Shown in pieces: positions 17,970-26,056 of a stretch of DNA of 64,000 nucleotides (position 1 is its first letter; the number at the start of each line of letters is the position of its first letter). Position numbers and translations under genes: made by a program. The DNA is from Prosthecomicrobium pneumaticum (GTDB lineage: Bacteria; Pseudomonadota; Alphaproteobacteria; Rhizobiales; Kaistiaceae). The notes beneath the pieces were generated by a model. It made no database searches. It was not told the origin of the DNA and saw nothing but the letters and a program-made list of their open reading frames with translations. The DNA lies in assembly GCF_014199915.1 (NCBI RefSeq), contig NZ_JACHOO010000003.1, forward strand, positions 261,591 through 325,590, read 5' to 3'.

Positions 17970-18749
17970 TTGGCGCGTCCTAAACGGGAGCTTGGCTTGT
18001 TGGCGCGGGCGGCGATGGTCGCGTTCGGCCTCGTCGTCGTCTGGCAGGGCCTCGTGCTCGTCCTCGCGCCGCCGCCCTTCATGCTGCCTTCGCCCGCTCG
18101 CGTCGCGGCCGCACTACTCGCCCGGCCGCAACTGATAACCCGCGACGCGGTGACGACGCTCGTCGAGACGCTGCTCGGCTTCGCGACCGGCGCGGCGCTC
18201 GGCATGGCGCTCGCGCTCGTCCTCGCCTTCTTCCCCCCGACGCGGCGCGTCCTCCTGCCGGTGATGGTGGTGAGCCAGGCGCTGCCGGTCTTCGCGCTCG
18301 CCCCGCTCCTCGTGCTGTGGTTCGGCTTCGGCCTCGGCTCGAAAATCGTGATGGCGACGATCGCCATCTTCTTCCCCATCGCCTCGGCCTTCCATGACGG
18401 CCTGTCGCGGACGGACCGCGGCCTCGTCGATCTCGCCCGTCTGCACCGGGCGAACCGGCTGCAGGAAGTCCTCCTGATCCGGGTGCCGGCGGCCTTGCCC
18501 GCGCTCGGGTCGGGGCTCCGCGTCGCCGCCGTCTATGCGCCGGTCGGCGCGCTGATCGGCGAATGGGTCGGCGCGTCCTCCGGCCTCGGCTACGCCATGC
18601 TGCAGGCGAACGGCCGGTCGCAGACCGATGTCGTCTTCGCCGCGCTTCTCCTCCTCGCCGCCATGGCGGTGCTGCTGCGCGCCGCGGTCGATGCGGCGAC
18701 GCGGCCGCTCGCCCCCTGGGCGGCCGAGACCCTCGATCTTCGCGATTGA
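17970..18749 (+). CDS. thiX: ABC transporter permease for a thiamine precursor (ThiX-like)
   Basis: 259 residues, about six membrane helices, with the BPD-permease EAA-type loop near DLARLHRANRLQEVLLIRVPAALPALGSG. The gene starts with TTG at 17970, 5 bases after GGAGGGG; the first ATG is 15 codons inside. The preceding TPP riboswitch and the following NMT1/THI5-like binding protein indicate uptake of a pyrimidine thiamine precursor (HMP or formyl-aminopyrimidine). thiXYZ systems usually include an ATPase (ThiZ), not found adjacent here. Confidence 0.88.
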   Translation: MARPKRELGLLARAAMVAFGLVVVWQGLVLVLAPPPFMLPSPARVAAALLARPQLITRDAVTTLVETLLGFATGAALGMALALVLAFFPPTRRVLLPVMVVSQALPVFALAPLLVLWFGFGLGSKIVMATIAIFFPIASAFHDGLSRTDRGLVDLARLHRANRLQEVLLIRVPAALPALGSGLRVAAVYAPVGALIGEWVGASSGLGYAMLQANGRSQTDVVFAALLLLAAMAVLLRAAVDAATRPLAPWAAETLDLRD

Positions 18750-18766
18750 CGACAGAAAGGCCTCCG

Positions 18767-19717
18767 ATGCTCCGCTCCCTCCTCCGGCCCCTCGCCGCGG
18801 CGCTCGCCGCGCTGGCGCTGCTCGCCGCGCCCGCTTCGGCCGCCGACAAGCTGGCCGTGCTGCTCGACTGGTTCGTCAATCCGGACCATGCGCCGCTCGT
18901 CGTGGCGCAGGAGGGCGGCTATTTCGCCCGCCACGGGCTCGACGTCGAGCTGATCGCGCCGGCCGACCCGAGCGCACCGCCCCGCCTCGTCGCCGCGGGC
19001 CAGGGCGACGTCGCCGTCACCTATCAGCCCGATCTCCTGCTCCAGGTGAAGGAGGGCCTGCCGCTCGTCCGCTTCGGCACGCTGGTCGAGACGCCGCTCA
19101 ACTGCCTGATCGTGCTCAAGGACGGGCCGATCAAGACGCTCGCGGACCTGAAAGGCAGGAAGGTCGGCTATTCGGTGGCGAGCCTGCAGGAGGCCTATAT
19201 CGGCGCCATCCTCGCCTCCGCCGGGCTGACGGCGGCGGATGTCGAGATGGTGAATGTCAATTTCGCCCTGTCGAGCGCGCTGATGTCGGGCCAGGTCGAT
19301 GCTGTGATCGACGGCTATCGCAATTTCGAGCTGACCCAGCTCGCGATCGAGGGCCGGCCGGGCGTCGCCTTCTTCCCCGAGGAGCACGGCGTCCCGCCCT
19401 ATGACGAGCTGATCTACGTCACCCGCACGGCGCTGAAGGACGATCCGCGCCTGCCGCGCTTCCTTGCCGCGGTCGAGGAGGCGACGATCTGGCTGACCAA
19501 CCATCCGGAGGAGGCGCTGACGCTCTTCCTCGAGGGCCACCCCGATCTCGACGACCGGCTCAATCGCGAAGCCTTCACGCTCACCCTGCCGCGCTTCGCC
19601 AAGCGCCCCGCCGCCCTCGATGTCGGCCGCTACCAGCGCTTCGCCGCGTTCCTGAAGGATCGCGGCCTGCTCGACACGGTTCCGCCGGTCGACAGCTACG
19701 CCGTCGCGCCGCAGTAA
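18767..19717 (+). CDS. thiY: ABC transporter substrate-binding protein, NMT1/THI5-like (ThiY-like)
   Basis: 316 residues with a Sec signal peptide of about 25 residues (LAALALLAAPASA, cleavage before ADKL). Mature N-terminus LAVLLDWFVNPDHAPLVVAQEGGYF is the THI5/NMT1 signature; VTYQPDLLLQ, GRKVGYSVASLQEAY and IDGYRNFELTQL follow. Periplasmic binder of a thiamine pyrimidine precursor. Start at MLRSLLRP with ribosome site GAAAGG; the longer open frame from 18563 overlaps the permease and is not used. Seventeen bases separate it from the permease stop, so one riboswitch-controlled transcript is likely. Confidence 0.9.
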   Translation: MLRSLLRPLAAALAALALLAAPASAADKLAVLLDWFVNPDHAPLVVAQEGGYFARHGLDVELIAPADPSAPPRLVAAGQGDVAVTYQPDLLLQVKEGLPLVRFGTLVETPLNCLIVLKDGPIKTLADLKGRKVGYSVASLQEAYIGAILASAGLTAADVEMVNVNFALSSALMSGQVDAVIDGYRNFELTQLAIEGRPGVAFFPEEHGVPPYDELIYVTRTALKDDPRLPRFLAAVEEATIWLTNHPEEALTLFLEGHPDLDDRLNREAFTLTLPRFAKRPAALDVGRYQRFAAFLKDRGLLDTVPPVDSYAVAPQ

Positions 19718-19746
19718 GGGAAGGGACGACGCCCGGCCGCGGGGGC

Positions 19747-20658
19747 TCAGGCCTCCGCGGCGAGCTCTTCGGCCGGCGCGCGCTCCATCTCGCGGGCACC
19801 GCGCCGCACCGCCTTCTGCACCTTCTCGAAGGCGCGCACCTCGATCTGGCGCACCCGCTCCCGCGAGACGCCGAACTCCGTGGAGAGCTCCTCGAGCGTC
19901 ACCGGATCGTCGACCAGACGGCGCGCCTCGAAGATGCGCCGCTCGCGATCGTTCAGAACCCCCATCGCGTCGCGCAGCAGGCGGCGGCGGTTCTCCGCCT
20001 CCTCCTGATCGGCGAGCACGGTTTCCTGATTGTCGCTGTCGTCGACCAGCCAGTCCTGCCACTCGCCGGATTCGGAATCGGCCCTGAGCGGCGCGTTGAG
20101 CGAGGCGTCGCCGCCGAGCCGCCGGTTCATCGACACGACGTCCTCTTCCGTGACGCCGAGCTTGGTGGCGATCTCCTGCACCTGATCGGGGCGAAGATCA
20201 CCCTCCTCGAGCGCCTGGATCTGGCCCTTCATCTTGCGCAGATTGAAGAACAGCCGCTTCTGGTTCGCCGTCGTGCCCATCTTCACGAGGCTCCACGAGC
20301 GCAGGATATATTCTTGAATCGCGGCCTTGATCCACCACATGGCATAGGTGGCGAGGCGGAAACCCTTCTCGGGTTCGAACCGCTTCACCGCCTGCATGAG
20401 GCCGACATTGCCTTCGGAGATCACTTCGCCGATCGGCAGGCCATAGCCGCGATAGCCCATCGCGATTTTCGCGACGAGCCGGAGATGGCTGGTGACGAGC
20501 CGGTGCGCGGCGTCACGGTCGCCATGTTCGCGATAGGCCTTGGCGAGCATGTATTCCTCGTCGGGCGCGAGCATCGGAAACTTGCGGATCTCGTCGAGAT
20601 AGCGCGCAAGCCCGGCTTCGCCGGACGCGATCGCGGGAAGACTGGTTCTGGCGGCCAT
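19747..20658 (-). CDS. rpoH: RNA polymerase heat-shock sigma factor (sigma-32)
   Basis: 303 residues. Region 2: LVTSHLRLVAKIAMGYRGYGLPIGEVISEGNVGLMQAVKRFEPEKGFRLATYAMWWIK (about 58-115); the RpoH box QKRLFFNLR near 133-141 separates it from sigma-70/RpoS; region 4 ends VTLEELSTEFGVSRERVRQIE near 255-275. Directs heat-shock transcription. Alphaproteobacteria often carry two RpoH copies; only one is in the window. rluD lies upstream on the same strand (147 bp), an order I recall from relatives. Confidence 0.95.
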   Translation of the reverse strand: MAARTSLPAIASGEAGLARYLDEIRKFPMLAPDEEYMLAKAYREHGDRDAAHRLVTSHLRLVAKIAMGYRGYGLPIGEVISEGNVGLMQAVKRFEPEKGFRLATYAMWWIKAAIQEYILRSWSLVKMGTTANQKRLFFNLRKMKGQIQALEEGDLRPDQVQEIATKLGVTEEDVVSMNRRLGGDASLNAPLRADSESGEWQDWLVDDSDNQETVLADQEEAENRRRLLRDAMGVLNDRERRIFEARRLVDDPVTLEELSTEFGVSRERVRQIEVRAFEKVQKAVRRGAREMERAPAEELAAEA

Positions 20659-20805
20659 GTGCCCCTTCCTTCCTGCGTCCTCGTCGCGCGGCCTCCTCCT
20701 TCGAGGCAGGCTTCGCCGGCGGCCACCGAGAGGCCCGCCACGGACGCTTACGATATATAGGAGGCGTCGGACGGGGTTAACAGGAGCGCCCCGGTCACGG
20801 TTCCG

Positions 20806-21879
20806 TCACAGCGCCTCGAAGGCGGCGACGAGCTCCGCAAGGTCCTCCGGCAGCTCCGATTCGAAGCGTAGCGTCTCGCCCGTCACCGGATGCTCGAAGC
20901 CGAGCAGCCAGGCGTGCAGCGCCTGACGCGGAAAGCCGATGACGGCCGAGCGCGCCGGCTCGGCGAGTTTCTCCGCCTTGGTCGCGAAGCCCCGGCCATA
21001 GAGCGGGTCGCCGATGAGGGGATGGCCCATCGCCGCGAAATGGACGCGGATCTGGTGCGTGCGGCCGGTCTCGAGCCGGCAGTCGACGAGGCTCGCGATC
21101 GGCGCGGCGGCGTCGCCGTAGCGATCCTCGAGGGTGTAATGCGTCACCGCTTCCTTGCCGCCGCCGTCCTTGCGGATCGCCATCTTCTGGCGATCCCTGG
21201 TCGAGCGGCCGATCGGGGCGTCGATCGAACCGTAGGGCAGCGAAGGAACGCCCCAGACGAGGGCGCGATAGCCGCGCTCGAGCGGGCCGGAGCGGCCGTG
21301 ATCGGCGAACTGTGCGGCGAGACCCTTGTGCGCGGCATCCGATTTCGCCACCACCATCAGGCCGGTCGTGTCCTTGTCGAGCCGGTGGACGATGCCCGGC
21401 CGGCGGACGCCGCCGATCCCCGACAGCGACGCACCGCAATGGGCGATCAGCGCATTGACGAGCGTGCCGGTCCAATTGCCGGCGGCGGGGTGAACGACGA
21501 GCCCGGCCGGCTTGTCGATGACGAGGAGGTCGGCGTCCTCATAGACGACATCGAGCGGGATCGGCTCGCCCTCCGGCTCGGCGGCCACCGGAGGTGGCCG
21601 GTCGACCTCGATATGTTCCCCCGCGTTGACCGGCCTTTTCGGCTCCCCTATCGTCGCGCCGCCGATCCGGACGTGCCCCTCCTCGATCAGCGCCTTCAGC
21701 CGGCTGCGCGACAGTTCGGCGATCGCACCGGCGAGGAAGGCGTCGAGCCGCCGGCCGGCGGCCTCGGCGGGGACGACGACCTCGACCGGCCGGGCGGTTT
21801 CCGCCGCCTCGTCGTCCGCCGGCTCGTCTTCGGCGCCATCGCGCCATTCTTCGGGAGCTTCGCCCACAGTGCCGTCCAT
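20806..21879 (-). CDS. rluD: RluA/RluD family rRNA pseudouridine synthase
   Basis: 357 residues. An acidic N-terminus, an S4 RNA-binding domain (about 35-85, GRRLDAFLAGAIAELSRSRLKALI), and the synthase domain with the catalytic aspartate in HRLDKDTTGLMVVAK near 161-175, then RTHQIRVHFAAMGHPLIGDPLY. Forms pseudouridine in 23S rRNA. Start MDGTVGEAPEE was selected; a longer frame to 22020 would run across the divergent gene. The start overlaps the divergent DUF6476-like start by 11 bases, so the two genes share a head-to-head region and each promoter must lie inside the neighbour. Confidence 0.92.
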   Translation of the reverse strand: MDGTVGEAPEEWRDGAEDEPADDEAAETARPVEVVVPAEAAGRRLDAFLAGAIAELSRSRLKALIEEGHVRIGGATIGEPKRPVNAGEHIEVDRPPPVAAEPEGEPIPLDVVYEDADLLVIDKPAGLVVHPAAGNWTGTLVNALIAHCGASLSGIGGVRRPGIVHRLDKDTTGLMVVAKSDAAHKGLAAQFADHGRSGPLERGYRALVWGVPSLPYGSIDAPIGRSTRDRQKMAIRKDGGGKEAVTHYTLEDRYGDAAAPIASLVDCRLETGRTHQIRVHFAAMGHPLIGDPLYGRGFATKAEKLAEPARSAVIGFPRQALHAWLLGFEHPVTGETLRFESELPEDLAELVAAFEAL

Positions 21880-22225
21880 CCGTCCGTCTCTCGGCGACGA
21901 GGAAGAAGAGACGCCGCTCGACCCGGCGCTCGAAAGGCTGCGGGTCAAGCTGCGCCGCCTCGTCATGGTCTCGACGCTCACCATGCTGTTCGGCATCGCC
22001 GCCGTACTCGTCGCCGTCATCTACCGGATCAACCGGGACGGTGGCAAATCGCAAGGCGACGCGACGATCGCCGCGGTGCTGCCGGCGGATGCGCGCGTGC
22101 TCGCCCAGGCGCTCGACGGCGACCGCCTGGCGCTGACGATCGAGACGGGCGGCGAGACGCGCGTGCTCGTGATCGACCTCGCCGCCGGCAGGCTCGCCCG
22201 CACGGTGGCGCTCGGCCGGCAATGA
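21869..22225 (+). CDS. Small membrane protein, DUF6476-like
   Basis: 118 residues if translation begins at the GTG 21869 (VPSIRPSLGDEEEETP). A charged 35-residue N-terminus, one helix near 34-54 (MVSTLTMLFGIAAVLVAVIY), then a soluble periplasmic part of about 60 residues (VLAQALDGDRLALTIETGGETRVLVIDLAAG). This pattern fits the small family annotated DUF6476 in Hyphomicrobiales, function unknown. Start is uncertain: ribosome site GGGAG is about 11 bases away and no ATG lies before the helix. Confidence 0.65.
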   Translation: MPSIRPSLGDEEEETPLDPALERLRVKLRRLVMVSTLTMLFGIAAVLVAVIYRINRDGGKSQGDATIAAVLPADARVLAQALDGDRLALTIETGGETRVLVIDLAAGRLARTVALGRQ

Positions 22226-22349
22226 ACCGGCCTGCCGTCCGCCTCCGGCGTCTTCCGCCCCGGACCGGGCGTCCGGCGGTCCGCATCGGGCGCTGCCGGC
22301 CGTGCTCGGGCCAGCGTGCCTGTGGATGAACAGGGGGCCGAACTTCCCC

Positions 22350-22378
22350 TTGCATTGCCCGGCGGGGCCGTCTATATC
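22350..22378 (+). promoter_or_regulatory. Probable promoter of tRNA-Glu
   Basis: TTGCAT (22350-22355), 17-nt spacer, TATATC (22373-22378); initiation near 22385, about 23 bases before the mature tRNA. Confidence 0.65.
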
Positions 22379-22407
22379 GCCGCGGTCCAGGCGGTTCGCC
22401 GCCCGCT

Positions 22408-22483
22408 GCTCCCTTCGTCTAGCGGTCTAGGACGTCGCCCTCTCACGGCGAAAACAGGGGTTCGAGTCCCCTAGGGAGCGCCA
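22408..22483 (+). tRNA. tRNA-Glu (anticodon CTC)
   Basis: GCTCCCT acceptor arm (22408-22414) pairs with AGGGAGC (22473-22479); discriminator G, CCA encoded (22481-22483). D arm TCGTCTAGCGGTCTAGGAC, anticodon loop CCCTCTCACGG, T arm AGGGGTTCGAGTCCCCT. The layout matches tRNA-Glu with anticodon CTC. No integrase or duplicated 3' end lies downstream, so it is not a visible integration site. The following 250 bp to 22734 contain nothing I can name. Confidence 0.97.
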
Positions 22484-22734
22484 CTTTTCTCGTGCGCATC
22501 GGCTGTATCTCCGCCCGCTCGAATCGTCGGTTCGACGGCGTGCGGGTGTCGCAGGCTTCGTCGTCGGGCTCGGTCGGGCCGGCACCACGGCTGCAGGCCA
22601 TGAGCGGCCCCCTGCGCGGCACGAGTCCGGGAACGCTGCGCCCCGTGTCCTCCTTGGTGCGCGGACGTGGTGCCTGGACTTGAGGCGGAGCCGCCGGGAA
22701 TTGGCGTTGCCGCCGATCGGGGAGGAGAGGATCG

Positions 22735-23127
22735 ATGCAAAACCGTCTCGGTGGCTGCCTGTGCGGTCAGGTGCGGTTCGCCGCGGAGGGCGAGCCCTAT
22801 CGGGTCGGCCTCTGCCATTGTCTCGACTGCCGCAAGTATCATGGCGCGCTGTTTCACGCCTCGGCCATCTTCCCCGAGACGGCCGTGACGGTGACGGGCG
22901 CGCCGGTGCATTATGAGGGCCGGCATTTCTGCCCGCGCTGCGGCTCGTCGGTGTTCAACCGCAGCGGCGACGAGGTCGAACTCCATCTCGGATCGTTCGA
23001 TGCGCCGGACCAGTTCCGGCCGAGCTATGAGAGCTGGATCATTCGCCGCGAGGCCTGGCTGCCGGCCTTTCCGCTCGCGCGCCATTACGCGCGGGACCGC
23101 GAGAGCGAGGGACGGTTCGAGACGTGA
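22735..23127 (+). CDS. GFA-family (glutathione-dependent formaldehyde-activating-like) protein
   Basis: 130 residues with the GFA zinc-cysteine layout: GCLCGQVRF at 7-15, CHCLDCRKYHGALFHASA near 27-44, and FCPRCGSSVFNRSG near 64-77. Such proteins bind zinc; the founding member promotes S-hydroxymethylglutathione formation, but most members are not shown to do so. GGGGAGGAGAGGATCG gives a strong ribosome site. Monocistronic between tRNA-Glu and two small hypothetical genes. Confidence 0.9.
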   Translation: MQNRLGGCLCGQVRFAAEGEPYRVGLCHCLDCRKYHGALFHASAIFPETAVTVTGAPVHYEGRHFCPRCGSSVFNRSGDEVELHLGSFDAPDQFRPSYESWIIRREAWLPAFPLARHYARDRESEGRFET

Positions 23128-23253
23128 CGTCGGCGTGGCGGGCACCGGCGAGGGCGACCCGTGCGCCGCTCCTGCGGAGGCCCGAACCGACGGCCGCGGC
23201 TTCGAGCGCGACCCGGGTGGACACGCCAGAGTGGAGGCTCTAGGGTTCCGGCG

Positions 23254-23679
23254 ATGATGACGGACGGCGAGCCCCCTTCCTCCGCGCGGGCCGCCGCAGG
23301 CGATGCGGCGGAGGAATCGGCTCGAGGGTCCGCGGGCCGGAGGCTCCGCGCGCTCGCCGCGCTCCTCCTCGCGCCGCTCTTCGCCCTCCTTCTCGTTGCC
23401 GATCCCGCCGCGCCGCTGCGCTACGATCCGGCGAGCGGCCGGGTCGAATGGAACGGGGCGGACCACCGGCCCTCACTCGCCCTTCTGGAGCGCGTCGATC
23501 CCGCTCGAAAGCCCGCCGAGCCGCGCGGCGAAGGCGGTGCGTCGGCCACGCCTCCGGCTGCGCCGCGCCTGCCCCTGTTCCCGGCGACGCAGAGGCCGTG
23601 GCGTCCCGCCGCCGCGGGCACCCGGCTCGAACGTTCCGGCGCCTCCGCATTCGAAGCCCGCGCCCCTCCCGCCCGCTGA
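23254..23679 (+). CDS. Hypothetical single-pass membrane protein
   Basis: 141 residues, not recognised. A polar Ala-rich N-terminus (MMTDGEPPSS), one hydrophobic helix near 34-52 (ALAALLLAPLFALLLVA), then an Arg/Pro-rich tail without motifs (YDPASGRVEWNGADHRPS). No clear ribosome site. Codon usage is GC3-rich like its neighbours, but a random open frame is possible at this composition. Weight is given mainly by the helix and by the gap it fills. Confidence 0.4.
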   Translation: MMTDGEPPSSARAAAGDAAEESARGSAGRRLRALAALLLAPLFALLLVADPAAPLRYDPASGRVEWNGADHRPSLALLERVDPARKPAEPRGEGGASATPPAAPRLPLFPATQRPWRPAAAGTRLERSGASAFEARAPPAR

Positions 23680-23731
23680 TTCCGCGCGGACCTCGACGGT
23701 CCGCACGTCGCATCAGCCTTGGGAGACGAAC

Positions 23732-23863
23732 GTGGAAGAGAAGAAGTCCGCGTATGTTCCGCCGCAGACGCCGCGGACGGAGCGGCTCGTGCGTTGGGTG
23801 TTCTGGATCGTCACGGTCCTGATCACCCTCGGGATCATCGCCGGCGATCTGCTGGCGACCTGA
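23732..23863 (+). CDS. 43-residue membrane protein
   Basis: GTG start 5 bases after GGGAGA; starts EEKKSAYVPP after the initiator, then a positively charged turn (RTERLVRW) and a single helix VFWIVTVLITLGIIAGDLLA to the C-terminus. The strong ribosome site, charge-then-helix layout and stop right after the helix support a real tail-anchored small protein. Function unknown. It precedes the AT-rich promoter region of the polysaccharide cluster. Confidence 0.6.
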   Translation: MEEKKSAYVPPQTPRTERLVRWVFWIVTVLITLGIIAGDLLAT

Positions 23864-23935
23864 CGACGTCGGCCCGGCCTTCCCCGACAGCGGCAAGGCC
23901 GGGCCTGGCGCCCGTCGCGCGGAGGACATGCGTAT

Positions 23936-24078
23936 TCAAACAAAGCAACCTCCGATAGTCCGATTCCGTCGAAGAAATTCTACTTATAAGTGTATTATGG
24001 AGAGGTATTGCTCTTTATGAGAGTCATGTTATGATATTTTCAAGAATTTGTAGTCTTCTACGGATGTAAAATCTTTTC
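23936..24078. other. AT-rich intergenic region ahead of the polysaccharide cluster
   Basis: A stretch visibly far richer in A and T than anything else in the window (for example CTACTTATAAGTGTATTATG at 23981-24000 and TGTTATGATATTTTC), ending just before the sugar-transferase start. No open frame. It most likely holds the cluster promoter and binding sites for AT-preferring regulators; MucR/Ros proteins and H-NS-like factors control exopolysaccharide genes in this order, but no specific site can be assigned. Confidence 0.55.
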
Positions 24079-24097
24079 CTGCGGGGGCGGGGAAACG

Positions 24098-24802
24098 ATG
24101 AGCAACATAATTTTGCTCGACAAGGTGCCGCGGAGCGCCGTTTTCACCCGGTCGGAACATTTCGAAGCGCGGAACACGGCACATGGCCGGCGCCGACATA
24201 TTCAGTTGTGCTTCAAGCGGCTGCTCGACATCGTGATCTCGGCGGTTGCGCTGCTGCTCCTCGCGCCGCTCCTCGCTCTCGTCGCGATGGCGGTCCGGCT
24301 GGACGGACCCGGGCCGATCTTCTTCGTGCAGACGCGTTTCGGCCGTCACCTGCGCCCGATTCGGGTCGTCAAGTTCCGCACCATGCACGTCGATCGGTGC
24401 GATCCGAGCGGACGTGACCAGACGGTCGAAAACGATCCCCGGGTGACCCGCACCGGCGCATGGCTCCGCCGCCACAACATCGACGAACTGCCTCAGCTGT
24501 GGAACGTGCTGAAGGGCGACATGTCGCTGGTCGGGCCGCGCTGTCACGCGATCGGCATGCTCGCGGCGGGCCGACCCTATGAGGAGCTGGTGCCGCGCTA
24601 TCACGAACGGCACGGCATGCGCCCCGGCATGACCGGGCTCGCGCAGGTGAAGGGGCTGCGCGGGCGGACGGCCGATCCGGCGCTCGCCGCGCGCCGGATC
24701 GAGCAGGACATCGCCTATGTCGAGCGCTTCAGCCTGCTCCTCGATCTGCGCATTCTCCTCGTCACGCTGCTGCGCGAGGCGCGCGGCGGCACCGGCATCT
24801 GA
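24098..24802 (+). CDS. Initiating sugar-phosphate (polyprenyl-phosphate) transferase, ExoY/WcaJ type
   Basis: 234 residues. One N-terminal hydrophobic segment near 42-67 (LLDIVISAVALLLLAPLLALVAMAV), then the bacterial sugar-transferase domain: KFRTMHVD, the DELPQLWNVLKGDMSLVGPR catalytic block near 128-147, and GMRPGMTGLAQVKG near 177-190. It attaches the first sugar-1-phosphate to undecaprenyl phosphate at the inner membrane. First gene of the cluster; the glycosyltransferase starts 15 bases after its stop. Confidence 0.92.
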   Translation: MSNIILLDKVPRSAVFTRSEHFEARNTAHGRRRHIQLCFKRLLDIVISAVALLLLAPLLALVAMAVRLDGPGPIFFVQTRFGRHLRPIRVVKFRTMHVDRCDPSGRDQTVENDPRVTRTGAWLRRHNIDELPQLWNVLKGDMSLVGPRCHAIGMLAAGRPYEELVPRYHERHGMRPGMTGLAQVKGLRGRTADPALAARRIEQDIAYVERFSLLLDLRILLVTLLREARGGTGI

Positions 24803-24817
24803 GGGGGAGGGTGGCGC

Positions 24818-26056
24818 ATGGAGCCCGAGCCCGTTCGCCCCCCTCCCGGGCCGGTGGGCACCGCGCCCGCCGCATGTCCGGTTCTGATGCTCGCCCCCTA
24901 TTACTGGCCGGAGGCGATCGGTTCGGCGCCCTATTGCACCGACCTCGCCGGAGTGCTCGCGGCACGCGGGCATCCGGTGCGGGTTCTGGCACTGCGGCCG
25001 CACTATCCCGATCCGGCGCCCTTCGTCGCCTGGGCGGATGGATCCCGGGACGTCGAATGGCGCGACGGCGTTGCGATCCGGCGCGTGCCCACACCCGGAA
25101 GGGCGGGAGGCGGTGCGGCCGCGCGTCTGCGCAAGGATCTGCGCTATGCCGCGGCGGTCGCTTCGATGGCTCTGCGGCCGCCGCGGCCGATGCCGCAGGC
25201 GATCCTCGTTTTCGTCCCGAGCGCGCTCGCGCTCGCCGCTGCGGCCTTCGTCAAATGGCGGACCGGCGCCCGTCTGATCGCCGTGGTGCACGATGTCGAG
25301 AGCGGTCTCGCCGCCGCCACCGGCCTGATGCGCCAACCGGTGCTGCTGGCGCTCCTGCGGGCGGTGGAGCGCTTCGGCCTCGCGGCTGCCGATCGTCGCG
25401 TGGTGCCGACCCAGCCGATGGCGGCGGCGCTCCGCCGGCTCGGTTGCCGCGGCGCGATCGACATCCTGCCGCTCTGGGCGCGGTCGGCGCCGCCGGCGCC
25501 CCTACCCCCGCTCGACAGACCGGTGCTCGGGTATGGCGGCAGCTTCGGCGCCAAACATGGACTCGAGACCCTGGTGCCGCTCGCCCGCGCGCTCGCGCTT
25601 CGTCTCCCGGCGGCGCGGCTCGTCCTGCGTGGCGAAGGAGCGGAACGCCGCCGCCTCGGCGCCGCCTTCGCCGGGCTCGGTAATGTCGCCTTCGAAGATC
25701 TCGTGCCGGCCGGCCGGCTCGCCGCCGCCCTCCAGGCGGCCCATCTCCATCTCGTGCCGCAGGCGCCCGGCGTCGCCGATTACGCGCTGCCCTCGAAGGC
25801 GCTGTCGATCATGGCTGCGGGCCGCGCCTTCATTGCGGTGGCGCCGCCGGGGTCGCCGCTCGCCCATCTCGCCGAGCGGTCGGGCGGCGGCGTCGCTGTC
25901 CCGCCCGGTGATCCTGCAGCGCTCGTCGCCGTCGTCGAGGCGTTGCTCGCCGACAGTGCCCGGCTCGAGGCGATGGGGCGCGCCGGCCGCGCCCATATCG
26001 GCGCGCACATGGAGGCTGCGCTCGTGCTGCCGCGCTATGCGGAGCTCGTGCTGTGA
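24818..26056 (+). CDS. Glycosyltransferase family 4, WcaI/WbuB-like
   Basis: 412 residues. LMLAPYYWPEAIGSAPYCTDLAGVLAARGHPVRVLALRPHYPD near 28-70 is the WbuB/WcaI-type N-terminal Rossmann signature; the C-terminal half has VLGYGGSFGAKHGLETLVPLA and the donor-binding E-x7-E-like region near YALPSKALSIMAAGRAFIAV. A GT-B enzyme adding a sugar to the lipid-linked repeat on the cytoplasmic face. Its stop TGA overlaps the next GTG start by four bases, so translation is coupled. Confidence 0.9.
   Translation: MEPEPVRPPPGPVGTAPAACPVLMLAPYYWPEAIGSAPYCTDLAGVLAARGHPVRVLALRPHYPDPAPFVAWADGSRDVEWRDGVAIRRVPTPGRAGGGAAARLRKDLRYAAAVASMALRPPRPMPQAILVFVPSALALAAAAFVKWRTGARLIAVVHDVESGLAAATGLMRQPVLLALLRAVERFGLAAADRRVVPTQPMAAALRRLGCRGAIDILPLWARSAPPAPLPPLDRPVLGYGGSFGAKHGLETLVPLARALALRLPAARLVLRGEGAERRRLGAAFAGLGNVAFEDLVPAGRLAAALQAAHLHLVPQAPGVADYALPSKALSIMAAGRAFIAVAPPGSPLAHLAERSGGGVAVPPGDPAALVAVVEALLADSARLEAMGRAGRAHIGAHMEAALVLPRYAELVL

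Noticed and set aside
22408..22734. Integration site or genomic island at tRNA-Glu
   Set aside because: No integrase, no repeated tRNA 3' end and no composition change follow.
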